From Promethearchaeota archaeon (GTDB taxonomy: Archaea; Asgardarchaeota; Lokiarchaeia; Sigynarchaeales; SOKP01): 6,588 bases of DNA. The stretch spans positions 1 to 6,588 of the forward strand of contig WJKD01000160.1 in the NCBI GenBank assembly GCA_014729315.1. The letters run 5' to 3'. The position numbers were made by a program, and so were the translations under genes. Below, piece after piece: positions 6,277 to 6,588 of the stretch. Within the stretch, counting starts at the first letter, position 1. Each line of letters begins with the position of its first letter. The notes beneath the pieces are model-generated. The model was not told the origin of the DNA, made no database searches, and saw only the letters and a program-made list of their open reading frames with translations.

Positions 6277-6390
6277 ATGAATGATTATCAATTTAAAAAC
6301 CCTCTTGAAATTTATCATGATTCTTTTTATCTTTATCAAAAAAAATTCAATCGATCGAAATCGATGACAGAAAAATTTTGGAGGAAATGA
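6277..6390 (+). CDS. Possible small ORF upstream of the signal-peptide gene
   Basis: ATG 6277 to TGA 6388-6390 encodes 37 residues, rich in aromatic and basic residues (MNDYQFKNPLEIYHDSFYL, then a lysine/arginine-rich tail). Its TGA overlaps an ATG at 6387 in the ATGA arrangement. No ribosome-binding site precedes it and an in-frame TAG lies at 6271-6273. It may be chance; no family is recognised. Confidence 0.2.
   Translation: MNDYQFKNPLEIYHDSFYLYQKKFNRSKSMTEKFWRK
6380..6384 (+). promoter_or_regulatory. Strong ribosome-binding site before the interrupted gene
   Basis: GGAGG at 6380-6384 is the clearest Shine-Dalgarno site in the window. It lies eight bases before the ATG at 6393 and only two before the ATG at 6387, so 6393 is the likely start. 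Confidence 0.6.
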
Positions 6391-6392
6391 GA

Positions 6393-6512
6393 ATGTTAGC
6401 CCGAATCATTCGGAAAATGGTGTTATTTATTCTATTAAGCGGACAGGTTGTCAAATTTCATCATATTCCCCAGTGGGAATTTCACGTTATTCCCCACTTG
6501 TTTTTAATCTAG
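6393..6512 (+). pseudogene. Start of an exported-protein gene, apparently cut by an insertion sequence
   Basis: From ATG 6393 the frame encodes MLARIIRKMVLFILLSGQ, a basic start followed by a hydrophobic run, as in a signal peptide. A strong GGAGG stands eight bases upstream. After codon 18 the reading enters sequence that looks like an insertion-sequence end (from 6449) and stops at TAG 6510-6512, so only the first 18 residues appear to belong to the host gene. The rest would lie beyond the inserted element, outside the window. The gene cannot be identified from 18 residues. If the IS reading is wrong, it is a 39-residue small protein. Confidence 0.4.
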
Positions 6513-6588
6513 CGATATAATAAACAGATTAAAAATAAGAGTCAAGCGTTTTCAGTTTTTGGTTTAAATTTTTTTCGATACGATTCAC
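6449..6588. mobile_element. Probable IS21-family insertion sequence terminus (element continues beyond window)
   Basis: From 6449 the sequence begins TGTCAAATTTCATC, with the 5'-TG terminus expected for IS21-family elements. Inside this end are two 17-base direct repeats, 6456-6472 and 6480-6496. They match at 14 positions, share TTTCA and TATTCCCCA, and are offset by 24 bases. An ATTCCC/GGGAAT inverted pair lies at 6465-6480. IS21 elements are known for several repeated transposase-binding sites at their termini, and AT-rich DNA such as 6501-6588 would be the leader before istA. No transposase codons are seen in the window, so the family assignment rests on the end structure and on the interruption of the preceding gene. 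Confidence 0.5.

Noticed and set aside
1..6588. CRISPR arrays, tRNA or rRNA genes
   Set aside because: No regularly spaced repeats, no cloverleaf with a TTCRA arm and no rRNA-like conserved blocks were found on either strand.

Overview
The window looks like a foreign, AT-rich defence-type island set into the chromosome of a bacterium of Bacteroidota-like character. The left edge carries the end of a glycoside hydrolase family 92 (GH92) gene, a family especially common in Bacteroidota and their relatives. Start signals are a mix of weak and clear Shine-Dalgarno sites. The lineage is an inference; no rRNA or other marker gene is present.

Layout, all genes on the plus strand: (1) 3-545, the C-terminal 180 codons of a GH92 exo-alpha-mannosidase, visibly richer in G+C than what follows. 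(2) 546-1122, an AT-rich gap with a possible gene remnant, a small inverted repeat and a candidate promoter. (3) 1123-3254, a tight two-gene operon joined by a 4-base ATGA overlap. Its genes are a 206-residue HEPN-domain protein with a canonical RX4H motif (R145/H150) and a 504-residue protein resembling the AIPR (abortive infection phage resistance) family. (4) 3255-3468, a regulatory gap with two perfect hairpins, a TATAAT box and repeated AATTTTCT octamers. (5) 3469-5763, a 764-residue, mostly helical protein whose C-terminus has the look of an ApeA-like HEPN domain (W533/E537 helix, R666/H671 RX4H motif). (6) 5764-6448, a gene-poor stretch with small open fragments, an unusual GC-rich nested palindrome and the start of a secretion-signal-like gene. 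(7) 6449 to the end, what appears to be the terminus of an IS21-type insertion sequence, entering just after codon 18 of that gene.

Two independent HEPN loci, one paired with an AIPR-like partner, suggest RNA-targeting antiviral or toxin-antitoxin-like functions: HEPN RX4H proteins are typically metal-independent RNases. The HEPN/AIPR pair is the best candidate for a poorly described system. The large HEPN protein has its own apparent promoter and could be a stand-alone abortive-infection effector. All functional statements rest on motif recognition by eye, without database searches.
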